Below, piece after piece: positions 1 to 6,187 of a stretch of DNA of 6,333 bases. A program made the translations under genes and the position numbers. The stretch spans positions 1 through 6,333 of the forward strand of contig JAEYNQ010000271.1 in NCBI GenBank assembly GCA_023412455.1. The letters are read 5' to 3'. Within the stretch, counting starts at the first letter, position 1. Each line of letters begins with the position of its first letter. The stretch comes from Bacillota bacterium (GTDB lineage Bacteria; Bacillota; Clostridia; Lachnospirales; Cellulosilyticaceae). The notes beneath the pieces are model-generated. The model saw only the letters and a list, made by a program, of their open reading frames with translations. It did not search any database and was not told the DNA's origin.

Positions 1-212
1 TTCAAACCCTCTTCTTCTTCGTTAGCAAAAAGCAAAGTACAGCTTCCTGAGATGAGTACAAAAAGTTCATCTGTCAAATTATGACGTTCTAAGCAATTAA
101 TCCCTGTCATATCGTTAGCAGGCTTCCAATTTTTAATACCTACCATCCATTTTTCATTTTCATAAACCCTTGCCATACCTTCACCAGTAAATCTATAACT
201 TTCGATTTTCAT
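1..212 (-). CDS. Small cupin-like protein, N-terminal part only (cut by window edge)
   Basis: The first 70 codons of a gene that runs off the left edge. It starts at ATG 212-210 behind a good ribosome site (GGGAGGTG, about 4 nt before the ATG). It lies 22 bp after the transketolase C-subunit stop, so it is the last visible gene of the operon. The protein begins MKIESYRFTGEG and has a central segment, LERHNLTDELFVLISG (residues 41-56). There, an H...E spacing followed by a hydrophobic strand and glycine resembles the first cupin motif: a metal-binding His/Glu, then a beta strand. The acidic run after LLFAN (EEEE, 65-68) would be a loop between beta strands. Small cupins of this kind near sugar operons may be isomerases, epimerases or ligand sensors; no activity can be assigned here. 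The second cupin motif would lie beyond the window. The cupin assignment is moderate; the reading frame is secure. Confidence 0.
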   Translation of the reverse strand, partial: MKIESYRFTGEGMARVYENEKWMVGIKNWKPANDMTGINCLERHNLTDELFVLISGSCTLLFANEEEEGL

Positions 213-234
213 AAGACACCTCCCATTTATTTAA

Positions 235-1158
235 TTAGAGTAATGCTTTGCAACGTGCAACAATATTTTCAGCTGTAAGCCCATAAGCCTTGAATAATTC
301 ATCAGGTTTACCTGATCTTCCAAAGGTATCCATGATTCCTACTCTTGAGAATTTTACAGGACATTGTTCTGCTACAACTTCCGCAACGGCTGTACCAAGA
401 CCTCCGATAATGGAGTGTTCTTCTGCCGTTACAATGGCCTTACATTTTTTAGCCATTTCTAAGATACACTCTGTATCAAGTGGCTTTATTGTATGTACAT
501 TGACTACTGCTGCTGAAATACCTTCTTCACCAAGTAAATCAGCTGCTTTTAAAGCTTCTGGCACCATAAGACCTGTTGCCATAATACATACATCCCTTCC
601 ATCTCTTAAGGTATTTGCTTTACCTGGGATAAATGGTGTATCATCTGTTGTAATATCCTCTACCACTGGTCTTGCTACACGGATATATACTGGCCCATTT
701 ATTTCAGCTGCTGCCATCACAGCTTTTTTTGTTTCAATGGGATCACAAGGTACTAAAATTGTCATACCAGGAAGTTCTCTCATAAGTGCAATATCTTCTA
801 TAGATTGATGACTACCACCATCTTCTCCTACACAAAGCCCTGAGTGAGATAAACCAAATTTTACATTGGCATTGACATACGCGATAGAGTTACGAATTTG
901 TTCGAAAGCTCTTCCTGCACCAAATAATGCGAAGGTACTTACAAAAGGTATATATCCTGTGTGTGCAAAACCTGCTGCTGCACACACCATATTTGCTTCT
1001 GCTATACCGAAGTTAAAGAAACGGTCTGGATGTGCTTCTGCAAAGGTTGCTGTCATTGTGGCATGTGCAAGGTCTGCATCCATTACAACAACTTTATCGT
1101 TAGCATTTCCTAATTCTCGTAAAGCTTCTCCATATGCGACTCTTAGTGATTTTCCCAT
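235..1158 (-). CDS. Transketolase, C-terminal subunit (split enzyme)
   Basis: 307-residue pyrimidine-binding and C-terminal half of a two-subunit transketolase. The pair is thiamine-diphosphate dependent and moves two-carbon ketol units between sugar phosphates in the cytoplasm. The Pyr domain (about 1-165) has FNFGIAEANM (48-57), whose Glu54 is the expected residue that activates the cofactor. It also has FVSTFALF (72-79) and GEDGGSHQ (111-118), the split-enzyme form of the GEDGPTHQ motif of full-length transketolases. The C-terminal domain (about 185-307) has TAEEHSIIGGLG (244-255), typical of this fold. Length is normal for a stand-alone C subunit. The ATG overlaps the N-subunit stop by one base (TAATG), with GGGAGG 9 nt upstream inside the N-subunit gene, so the two are probably translationally coupled and made in equal amounts. 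1-Deoxyxylulose-5-phosphate synthase and pyruvate dehydrogenase E1 beta share the fold, but the motifs and the partner favour transketolase. The actual sugar substrate is unknown. Confidence 0.
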   Translation of the reverse strand: MGKSLRVAYGEALRELGNANDKVVVMDADLAHATMTATFAEAHPDRFFNFGIAEANMVCAAAGFAHTGYIPFVSTFALFGAGRAFEQIRNSIAYVNANVKFGLSHSGLCVGEDGGSHQSIEDIALMRELPGMTILVPCDPIETKKAVMAAAEINGPVYIRVARPVVEDITTDDTPFIPGKANTLRDGRDVCIMATGLMVPEALKAADLLGEEGISAAVVNVHTIKPLDTECILEMAKKCKAIVTAEEHSIIGGLGTAVAEVVAEQCPVKFSRVGIMDTFGRSGKPDELFKAYGLTAENIVARCKALL

Positions 1159-1961
1159 TAGTTCATGCCTCCCAATTCTTTCATCGCTAATTCATACTCC
1201 TCTTTGTTTGGTGCTTTTCCATGCCACCCTGCTTGATCTGACATAAAAGACACACCATGGCCCTTATGTGTTTCACAACATATAAACTTGGGTTTGCCAC
1301 TAACTGGTGCATTTAATACTACTTCCATAACATCTATATCATGACCATCTACTTTAAAACATTCAAACCCAAAGGCTTCGAACTTTTTCGAAATATTGCC
1401 AATACCCATTACTTCATCATTTGAACCATCTATCTGAAGACCATTGTAGTCTAGCATCACTACAAGATTATCAAGCTTATAGTGAGCCGCTGCCATAGCA
1501 GCTTCCCATACTAATCCTTCTTGGACTTCTCCATCTCCAATTAAAGTATAGACTTTATAGTTAGCACCCTTATGCTTTGCAGCCATGGCCATCCCCACAG
1601 CTATGGAGATACCTTGTCCTAAAGAACCTGTGTTTGCATCAACACCTGGTGTTTTAGTCATGTCTGGATGCCCTTGAAGATGGCTATTCATTTGTCTTAA
1701 GCTCCAAAGATCTTCTTTTGGGAAATACCCTTTGTCTGCAAGTACCGCATACAATGCTGGACAAGCATGCCCTTTACTTAGTACGATACGATCTCTATCT
1801 TCAGCTTTTGGATTTTTAGGATCTACATTTGCTACCCTATAATAAAGTGCCATAAGCATCTCAACACATGAAAGTGAGCCTCCTGGATGTCCTGACTGTG
1901 ATGTATAAAGCATTTTTATAATATCCCTTCTAATTTCCTGTGCTTTGTGTGTAAGATTCAT
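1158..1961 (-). CDS. Transketolase, N-terminal (TPP-binding) subunit (split enzyme)
   Basis: 267-residue diphosphate-binding half of a split transketolase, partner of the gene immediately downstream. Visible motifs in order: SGHPGGSLS (23-31), LSKGHACPALY (61-71), QGHPD (96-100), TGSLGQG (111-117), and the ThDP/metal motif GDGEVQEG (142-149) with its closing asparagine in LDYNGLQ (N173). The segment ETHKGHGVSFM (230-240) with His247 nearby also fits. These cover the expected cofactor phosphate, metal and active-site histidine positions, so the subunit looks intact. Length is usual for stand-alone N subunits; full-length transketolases are about 660 residues. The ATG at 1961-1959 follows AAAGGAGA by 7 nt and lies 25 bp after the permease gene. 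Being in a transporter operon rather than alone suggests a dedicated catabolic transketolase instead of the housekeeping enzyme; that is inference from context. Proteins of this type are often annotated simply as transketolase. Confidence 0.
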   Translation of the reverse strand: MNLTHKAQEIRRDIIKMLYTSQSGHPGGSLSCVEMLMALYYRVANVDPKNPKAEDRDRIVLSKGHACPALYAVLADKGYFPKEDLWSLRQMNSHLQGHPDMTKTPGVDANTGSLGQGISIAVGMAMAAKHKGANYKVYTLIGDGEVQEGLVWEAAMAAAHYKLDNLVVMLDYNGLQIDGSNDEVMGIGNISKKFEAFGFECFKVDGHDIDVMEVVLNAPVSGKPKFICCETHKGHGVSFMSDQAGWHGKAPNKEEYELAMKELGGMN

Positions 1962-1986
1962 TTTCTATTCTCCTTTGTTTTTAGTA

Positions 1987-2823
1987 TCAACCTTTTACTG
2001 CTCCAGCTGTAAGTCCTTCAACAAGCCTTTTTTGTGCAAAGAAGAACATAACACATACTGGAATAATGGTAATGATACCACCTGCCGTTAAGAGGCCCCA
2101 TTGAACACCTAATTGACCAATTAAACTTTTAAGTGCAACTGGAATGGTTCTACTTGCTTCATTTGTAAACATAACGGCAAATGTGTACTCATTCCATGCA
2201 TTCATGAATATATATACTCCTGTTGCTATAATACAGGGAGTAAGCATTGGTAGAATGATTTTCATAAATGCAGTTAAACGATTAGCACCATCTACTAAAG
2301 CCGCTTCCTCTAATGTTCCTGGCAAGTCATTCATATAGCCGTTCAATAACCATACAGAAAATGGAATCGTAAAAGTAGCATATGAAAGCACTAATGAACT
2401 TGGGGTATACAAAATATTTAACTTCCTCATTATGGCGTAAAGAGGAATTAATAATAGTACTGTTGGAAACATGTTATTGGTTAAAAACATAATCATAAAG
2501 AATTTTCTTCCTTTAAAACGATAACGGGAAAATGCATAGGCAGCCAATACGGAAACCGTAATGGTGAGTATTGTTGTAGAAATGGTAACAATAAGACTAT
2601 TTTTCATAGCATGTAGGAAATTAAAATCTATGAATAATTTGATATAGGCTTCAAAAGTTGGGCTATTAGGCCAATAAGTGACTATACTGCCATAGAGTTC
2701 CGAATCTGGCTTAATGGAAGTGATAAAGGTCCAATAGAAGGGAAAAAGTAAAAAGATAAGTAATGATAGGAGTAGTAAATAAAATCCGAAGCTTCGTCCT
2801 ATAGATTGACCCTTTTTTCTCAT
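1987..2823 (-). CDS. Sugar ABC transporter permease, CUT1 family (MalG-like)
   Basis: 278-residue inner-membrane permease of a carbohydrate-uptake ABC importer, the second of a pair that forms the heterodimeric channel. Hydrophobic segments lie near residues 12-35, 75-98, 108-130, 143-161, 188-208 and 243-263, giving the usual six helices. The EAA loop that docks the ATPase is clear at 172-192 (EEAALVDGAN, ending ILP). The C-terminal ending (QKRLVEGLTAGAVKG) is characteristic of MalG-type permeases. The ATG is separated by a single base from the stop of the upstream permease. Its ribosome site, GGAGGAGG, lies in the last codons (Glu-Glu-Glu) of that gene, so coupled translation is likely. No ATPase gene follows, which is common in Firmicutes where an MsmX-type ATPase serves several importers. 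The substrate cannot be predicted from this sequence. Confidence 0.
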   Translation of the reverse strand: MRKKGQSIGRSFGFYLLLLSLLIFLLFPFYWTFITSIKPDSELYGSIVTYWPNSPTFEAYIKLFIDFNFLHAMKNSLIVTISTTILTITVSVLAAYAFSRYRFKGRKFFMIMFLTNNMFPTVLLLIPLYAIMRKLNILYTPSSLVLSYATFTIPFSVWLLNGYMNDLPGTLEEAALVDGANRLTAFMKIILPMLTPCIIATGVYIFMNAWNEYTFAVMFTNEASRTIPVALKSLIGQLGVQWGLLTAGGIITIIPVCVMFFFAQKRLVEGLTAGAVKG

Positions 2824-2824
2824 C

Positions 2825-3703
2825 TTATTCCTCCTCCGTTCTAAACTTATTAACCAGATAGGGTATAGCTACTGCTGATAATAGAATTGTTAGAACAAGT
2901 GACATAGCTGATGCATAACCTAGGTCCATAACCATTCCCTTATTAAATATATAGACGCTAAGGGTTTGTGTTGAATAAGATGGACCCCCTTCTGTCATAT
3001 TAAAGATAACATCTACTGAATTTGCCACCCAAATAATACGTAATAAAATTGTAATAAATAAAGTATTTTTTAGTGATGGAATAGTGATCCTAAATAACTT
3101 TTGTGCTTTATTGGCACCATCAATATCTGCTGCCTCATACATATCTGCAGGTATGCCTTGAAGTCCAGCTAAAATCATAATGGCAAAGAAGGGGATTCCT
3201 TGCCATATGATTGTAGTAATAACTGCCGGAAAGGCTGTAGCTGTATGAGATAAAAAAGGTATATTATTACTGATAAGCCCAAGCTTCATTAAAAGGTCAT
3301 TAAATACGCCATAGTTGCCATCAAAAATCCATCGCCACATTAAACCAATAAGTACTCCAGGTGTTACCCAAGGAATTAGGCTTACGGCACGTACCATTCC
3401 TCGACCTCTAAAATTTTTATTGAGCACCAATGCCAATATAAATCCAAATATAAACTGAAAGCCTACACCAAAGCCAACCCATATAAAGGTTTTTCCTAGT
3501 GCTTTCCAAAATAATAGGTCATTAAAAACCTTTATATAGTTAGCAAAGCCTATAAACCTAATATTATTTGGACGTCTTAAATCATAACTTTGAAAGCTCA
3601 TAAGTACTGCATTGATTACGGGGATAAATATAACTGCAATTACAATAATCAATGCCGGCGCTATTAGCAAATATGGCCATATACCAGCTTTTTTACTTTG
3701 CAA
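2825..3703 (-). CDS. Sugar ABC transporter permease, CUT1 family (MalF-like), TTG start
   Basis: 292-residue inner-membrane permease, the MalF-type partner of the next gene. Hydrophobic segments lie near 11-31, 72-95, 104-125, 156-180, 210-230 and 265-286. The EAA loop at 190-209 (YEAADIDGAN, ending TIP) contacts the ATPase. The motif IPWVTPGVLIGLMWRWIF (110-127) is typical of the LacF/MsmF-like group, as is the short N-terminus without the extra helices of E. coli MalF. The reading frame has no ATG near its beginning. The start codon is TTG (3703-3701), supported by AAGGAGG 8 nt upstream. The gap to the binding-protein stop is 36 bp with no terminator. The substrate is set by the binding protein and is not known. 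Confidence 0.
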   Translation of the reverse strand: MQSKKAGIWPYLLIAPALIIVIAVIFIPVINAVLMSFQSYDLRRPNNIRFIGFANYIKVFNDLLFWKALGKTFIWVGFGVGFQFIFGFILALVLNKNFRGRGMVRAVSLIPWVTPGVLIGLMWRWIFDGNYGVFNDLLMKLGLISNNIPFLSHTATAFPAVITTIIWQGIPFFAIMILAGLQGIPADMYEAADIDGANKAQKLFRITIPSLKNTLFITILLRIIWVANSVDVIFNMTEGGPSYSTQTLSVYIFNKGMVMDLGYASAMSLVLTILLSAVAIPYLVNKFRTEEE

Positions 3704-3708
3704 ACTAT

Positions 3709-3720
3709 CCGCCTCCTTGC
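3709..3720 (-). promoter_or_regulatory. Ribosome-binding site fixing the TTG start of the MalF-like permease
   Basis: Minus-strand GCAAGGAGGCGG, whose AAGGAGG core ends 8 nt before the TTG at 3703-3701. No in-frame ATG exists upstream within this gap or in the first codons of the gene, so the unusual TTG is the only start with a ribosome site. Confidence 0.
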
Positions 3721-3739
3721 TGTCTATTAACTACAGATT

Positions 3740-5068
3740 TTATTTATAGAGTTCATTATGCAATATTTCCATTACCTCTTCTGCAGTTGCTTGTCCAGAA
3801 AGAGCAAATCCAACCGTATTAGGCCATGTTACACTAATCCATTCTGTTGTTGTATCTAAAATAGGTAAAATACCTGCATAAGATGTTCCTTCAATAGATG
3901 CTTTCATAAACTTGTTATTTTGATAAAAATCTAAAGCTTGAACTTTTTTACTAACAGGAACATTTCCTGTTGTTTCACACCACATTTTTTGTCCTTCTCC
4001 AGTTGCTAAATAAGAAACCCATTCAAAGGCTGCTTCTTTATCTTTACAAGATTCAAAGATAACATTTTCTGTATCTCCCATTGAAGTCCATTGACCAACA
4101 CCTGCTGGGAATGGAAAGGCTGATACATCATCGCCAAATGTAGCTACCATATCTGCGGAAGAGCCTGTGTGGTGAATGGTCATAGCTGTACGACCAGATT
4201 TGAAGTTTGCAATAATTTCATTAAAACCATCTGTTGGTGCTGTTGGAGGTACATAGCCTTTTTTATAAAGATTGATAAAGTCTTGCATTCCCGCTATTGC
4301 CTCTGGCGTTTTTAAATTACTGAAGTCTCCACCTCTTGCATGGATAAAGCTTCCCCAAGGTTCTTGACCTCCTTTGGCCCCTCGCATACCAAAGCCATAA
4401 ACATCAATTTTTCCATCATTGTCTGTATCTCTCGTTAATTTTTCACAAGCAGTTAGAAATTCTTCATAGGTAGTTGGTACTTTAATGCCTACTTCTTCAA
4501 ACATAGAAGGTCTATAGTATACGTAGAGAATTTGTGTATTCCAAGGCATAACGTAAATACTATCTGTGCCACTAGCTCCCTTCATAATGTCATATAGATT
4601 AGAATCAATATCATCCTTATCCGCCCAATTTGCAATAAAATCATCTAGATTTGCTAATAAGTTATTAGCTGTGAAAAGTGGAGTTGATGTTAATTTCCAA
4701 GATGCTGTATCTGGTCCACCACCACCCATTGCTGCTGAGAATAAGGTGTTACTATATCCTCCACCATCCCATGGATACTCTTCTGCAACTACTGTAATAT
4801 TTGATTTATTTGTTTCATTGAATTTTTGTACAATTTCTTGCATCTTAGCTGAATAGTCACTATTATCTGCCCAATACCAATGTTTTATTGTTGCACCTTC
4901 TTTTTCAGTACTTGCAACTGCTTGAGGCTCTGCCTCTTTCTTTTCCTCTTGTTTTTCAGTGCTTTGGCTTGCTGGAGCCTTGGCCTCTTCTGAACTTTTA
5001 TTCCCACCACATCCTACTGTACTAAGGGCTAAACCTGCAATTAATAACATGGTAAACATTTTTTTCAT
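3740..5068 (-). CDS. Extracellular solute-binding lipoprotein, family 1 (carbohydrate ABC importer)
   Basis: 442-residue substrate-binding protein anchored on the outer face of the membrane, which delivers ligand to the two permeases downstream. A lipoprotein signal spans residues 1-20: Lys2-Lys3, a hydrophobic core, then a lipobox ending STVGC with the lipidated Cys20. It is followed by a low-complexity Ser/Ala/Glu/Lys linker to about residue 57. The mature fold starts at IKHWYWAD. Family marks are MGGGGPD (114-120), the WNTQILYVYYRP segment (176-187), and a region rich in Trp and aromatics that could stack on sugar rings. Residues 214-222 (DTDNDGKID) match a DxDxDGxxD calcium-binding loop, often seen in this family. 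The ATG at 5068-5066 follows TAGGAGGTAG, and this ribosome site overlaps the stop codon of the regulator gene 11 bp upstream. Class is confident; the ligand (oligosaccharide, monosaccharide or sugar acid) is not determinable from sequence. Confidence 0.
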   Translation of the reverse strand: MKKMFTMLLIAGLALSTVGCGGNKSSEEAKAPASQSTEKQEEKKEAEPQAVASTEKEGATIKHWYWADNSDYSAKMQEIVQKFNETNKSNITVVAEEYPWDGGGYSNTLFSAAMGGGGPDTASWKLTSTPLFTANNLLANLDDFIANWADKDDIDSNLYDIMKGASGTDSIYVMPWNTQILYVYYRPSMFEEVGIKVPTTYEEFLTACEKLTRDTDNDGKIDVYGFGMRGAKGGQEPWGSFIHARGGDFSNLKTPEAIAGMQDFINLYKKGYVPPTAPTDGFNEIIANFKSGRTAMTIHHTGSSADMVATFGDDVSAFPFPAGVGQWTSMGDTENVIFESCKDKEAAFEWVSYLATGEGQKMWCETTGNVPVSKKVQALDFYQNNKFMKASIEGTSYAGILPILDTTTEWISVTWPNTVGFALSGQATAEEVMEILHNELYK

Positions 5069-5079
5069 AAAGCTACCTC

Positions 5080-5766
5080 CTATAGTTTTTTAATATCTTC
5101 GATCGTTTGACGAATATGCTTTTCAGCTTCATATCTAGCTGTCATAGCATCTCCATTTTTAATCGCATTAAAAATATTTAAGTGACTCCTTTGAGCCCTG
5201 TCTAAACTTTCTGTTACAAAGCTGGTTTTTATATAACCTTCTCTTATAGATTCGTTAATTATAGGTACTACTCTATGCAGTATGTCATTTTGTGTACATC
5301 GCGCTACTAATGTGTGAAAATCAATATCCATGTTTCTGTTTTCTTCTTCAGGTCTCTTTACTTGCTGCATTCTTGTGACAATTTCTCTTAAATCATGGAT
5401 ATTTTTCTCAGTAGCTCTTTGTGCTGCAATAAAAGCAATTTGTGGTTCAATAAGGAGTCTAGCTTCAAGTAATTGATCGAGTATATCTCCCGAATGAATG
5501 AAGTTGAGTCCTAATGGGTCCTTTCCAATGCCTGTCCTAGAGCTTACAAAGGTCCCCTTCCCCCTATGTATTTCTACAATGTTTTGTGCATTTAATAACT
5601 TCATACACTCTCTGATTGTGGAACGACTTACATTAAATAGACTTACTAGTTCTGCCTCACTAGGCAAACGATCACCCGGTTTCATATTTTGAGCAATAAT
5701 CATCTGCCTAATATTTTGAGTTATTGTAGTCGTTAGCTCTTTTTTATTGGTCTGAACCTGTTGCAT
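5080..5766 (-). CDS. GntR-family transcriptional regulator, FadR/FCD subfamily
   Basis: 228-residue cytoplasmic DNA-binding regulator, first gene of the operon and probably its ligand-responsive controller. The N-terminal winged helix-turn-helix covers about residues 9-75: PGDRLPSEAELVSLFNVSRS (30-49), then IRECMKLL and the wing EIHRGKGTFV (65-74). The C-terminal FCD domain is all-helical. Its expected metal ligands are present: Asp147 and His151 (DIDFH), His195 (RSHLNIF) and His217 (EKHIRQ). The EARLLIEP segment (101-108) supplies Arg103, where members of the family bind a ligand carboxylate. In this family metal plus carboxylate usually means an organic or sugar acid effector. I start the protein at ATG 5766-5764 rather than at GTG 5778-5776, because the GTG lies inside the ribosome-binding sequence. 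Whether it represses or activates is not visible; FCD members in sugar operons are usually repressors lifted by the effector. Confidence 0.
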   Translation of the reverse strand: MQQVQTNKKELTTTITQNIRQMIIAQNMKPGDRLPSEAELVSLFNVSRSTIRECMKLLNAQNIVEIHRGKGTFVSSRTGIGKDPLGLNFIHSGDILDQLLEARLLIEPQIAFIAAQRATEKNIHDLREIVTRMQQVKRPEEENRNMDIDFHTLVARCTQNDILHRVVPIINESIREGYIKTSFVTESLDRAQRSHLNIFNAIKNGDAMTARYEAEKHIRQTIEDIKKL

Positions 5767-5773
5767 GCTTATT

Positions 5774-5785
5774 ATCACCCCCTTT
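5774..5785 (-). promoter_or_regulatory. Ribosome-binding site of the GntR regulator, decides its start
   Basis: Minus-strand AAAGGGGGTGAT differs at one base from the 16S complement AAGGAGGTGAT. The possible GTG start (5778-5776) is embedded in it and so cannot be used with it. The ATG at 5766 lies 7 nt after its end (11 nt after the G run), which is usable in Firmicutes. Confidence 0.
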
Positions 5786-5797
5786 GCTTTATAAATT

Positions 5798-5806
5798 GGT
5801 GTTACC
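5798..5806. promoter_or_regulatory. Candidate GntR/FadR-type operator (GGT-GTT-ACC)
   Basis: The plus strand reads TGGTGTTACCT, which fits the FadR-like operator pattern TnGTnnnACnA at all but the last position. It lies about 50 nt downstream of the predicted transcription start and just upstream of the regulator's ribosome site, a roadblock position suited to autoregulation by the FCD regulator. Confidence 0.
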
Positions 5807-5822
5807 TTTAATGTAAAATTAG

Positions 5823-5834
5823 TATGACGTCCTA
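5823..5834. promoter_or_regulatory. Candidate operator: TATGACGTCCTA imperfect palindrome
   Basis: A GACGTC core with matching TA at both outer edges, in the presumed leader of the operon. The same core recurs as the 8-bp palindrome AGACGTCT at 5976-5983, 151 bp away centre to centre. GACGTC is rare in AT-rich DNA: I find only one other copy in the window (in the permease gene at 3571), so two in one intergenic region is notable. Confidence 0.
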
Positions 5835-5862
5835 CGTGTTGCTTTTTTCTTGTATATTATTG

Positions 5863-5891
5863 ATAATAAACTATATTATTGTCATTTTCAA
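5863..5891 (-). promoter_or_regulatory. Predicted sigma-A promoter of the operon
   Basis: Minus-strand TTGAAA (5891-5886, 4 of 6 to TTGACA plus an A-rich context) and TATTAT (5868-5863, 5 of 6 to TATAAT), separated by exactly 17 bp. Transcription would begin near 5856, giving a leader of about 90 nt before the regulator ATG. The -10 box sits in a small dyad, TTATT-GAT-AATAA (about 5857-5869). There is no other good promoter closer to the gene. Very AT-rich flanks make chance matches more likely, so confidence is moderate. Confidence 0.
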
Positions 5892-5919
5892 TATATTTTT
5901 ATTTATTTTTATATTTTTT

Positions 5920-5934
5920 TACATATTTTATGTA
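5920..5934. promoter_or_regulatory. Candidate operator: TACATA-N3-TATGTA dyad
   Basis: Perfect 6-bp inverted arms around TTT, located about 30 bp upstream of the predicted -35 box and just downstream of the TATAAT at 5937-5942. Size and symmetry suit a dimeric regulator, but the DNA is nearly all A/T, so chance symmetry is easy. Confidence 0.
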
Positions 5935-5936
5935 GA

Positions 5937-5942
5937 ATTATA
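5937..5942 (-). promoter_or_regulatory. Possible second, upstream -10 box
   Basis: A perfect minus-strand TATAAT, but the -35 position is poor (AGTACA, 18 bp upstream, 3 of 6). A start here would fall near 5930, inside the TACATA dyad at 5920-5934. It may be chance, given the AT content. Confidence 0.
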
Positions 5943-5975
5943 AAATAAATCAGAATAAAATGTACTAAAGTAATC

Positions 5976-6095
5976 AGACGTCTTCTAGTTTTCAATCCAG
6001 AAAACATCCGACCATTCGCGTAAATGGTACAATTTTCACTGTATAACATAGTGGTAATAACAAGAGCAACTCTTTCATGAGTAGAGTATTCTCTA
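5976..6095 (-). other. Hairpin-rich non-coding segment of unknown function
   Basis: This part of the 5767-6136 gene-free stretch is less AT-rich than the promoter region. It holds four perfect small stem-loops in a row plus a palindrome: TAGAG/CTCTA (6082-6095), AAGAG/CTCTT (6062-6074), ACCATT/AATGGT (6011-6028), GTTTTC/GAAAAC (5988-6005), then AGACGTCT (5976-5983). I see no T-box, tRNA or known riboswitch motif. The words TTGAAAACTAGAAGACG resemble the TTTGAAAACT element of Firmicutes rRNA spacers. Since an rRNA gene ends just upstream, this could be an rRNA-flank remnant, a small RNA or an operon leader. Confidence 0.
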
Positions 6096-6136
6096 GCAAA
6101 GTCCCCTTACTCATTACAGCAATAGCTTAACAACAA

Positions 6137-6187
6137 AAAAGGCTTTATATAAAAAGTAGTCTCACTACCTCTTATATAAAGCCTTTT
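6137..6187 (-). terminator. Strong intrinsic terminator, downstream of the rRNA gene
   Basis: A perfect 16-bp inverted repeat, AAAAGGCTTTATATAA (6137-6152) with TTATATAAAGCCTTTT (6172-6187), topped by a nested 5-bp stem GTAGT/ACTAC (6156-6160, 6164-6168) with a CTC loop. On the minus strand the stem runs into six T residues (GCCTTTTTTGTTG), as expected for ending the rRNA transcript. The plus strand has four Ts, so it may be bidirectional. It insulates the sugar operon from rRNA transcription. Confidence 0.

Noticed and set aside
290..808. 172-codon plus-strand open frame, with others at 866-1246, 2144-2338, 4566-4856 and 5498-5692
   Set aside because: All lie antisense within well-supported minus-strand genes with clear family motifs, and their translations are Ser/Ala/Thr-rich with no recognisable motif.
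3704..3739. Terminator or promoter in the gap between the binding protein and the first permease
   Set aside because: Only a 4-bp CTGT/ACAG dyad without a T run, and no -35/-10 pair. The gap mainly holds the ribosome-binding site of the permease.
5992..6114. 40-codon minus-strand ORF upstream of the operon promoter
   Set aside because: No ribosome-binding sequence precedes its ATG, while every real gene here has a strong one. The region is also full of hairpins and lies between a terminator and a promoter. The Leu-rich translation shows no family I can name.
5767..6136. T-box leader, riboswitch or tRNA in the long intergenic region
   Set aside because: No T-box GGTGGTACCGCG-type antiterminator, no conserved riboswitch core and no cloverleaf with GTTCRA. 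No terminator hairpin precedes the regulator gene either.
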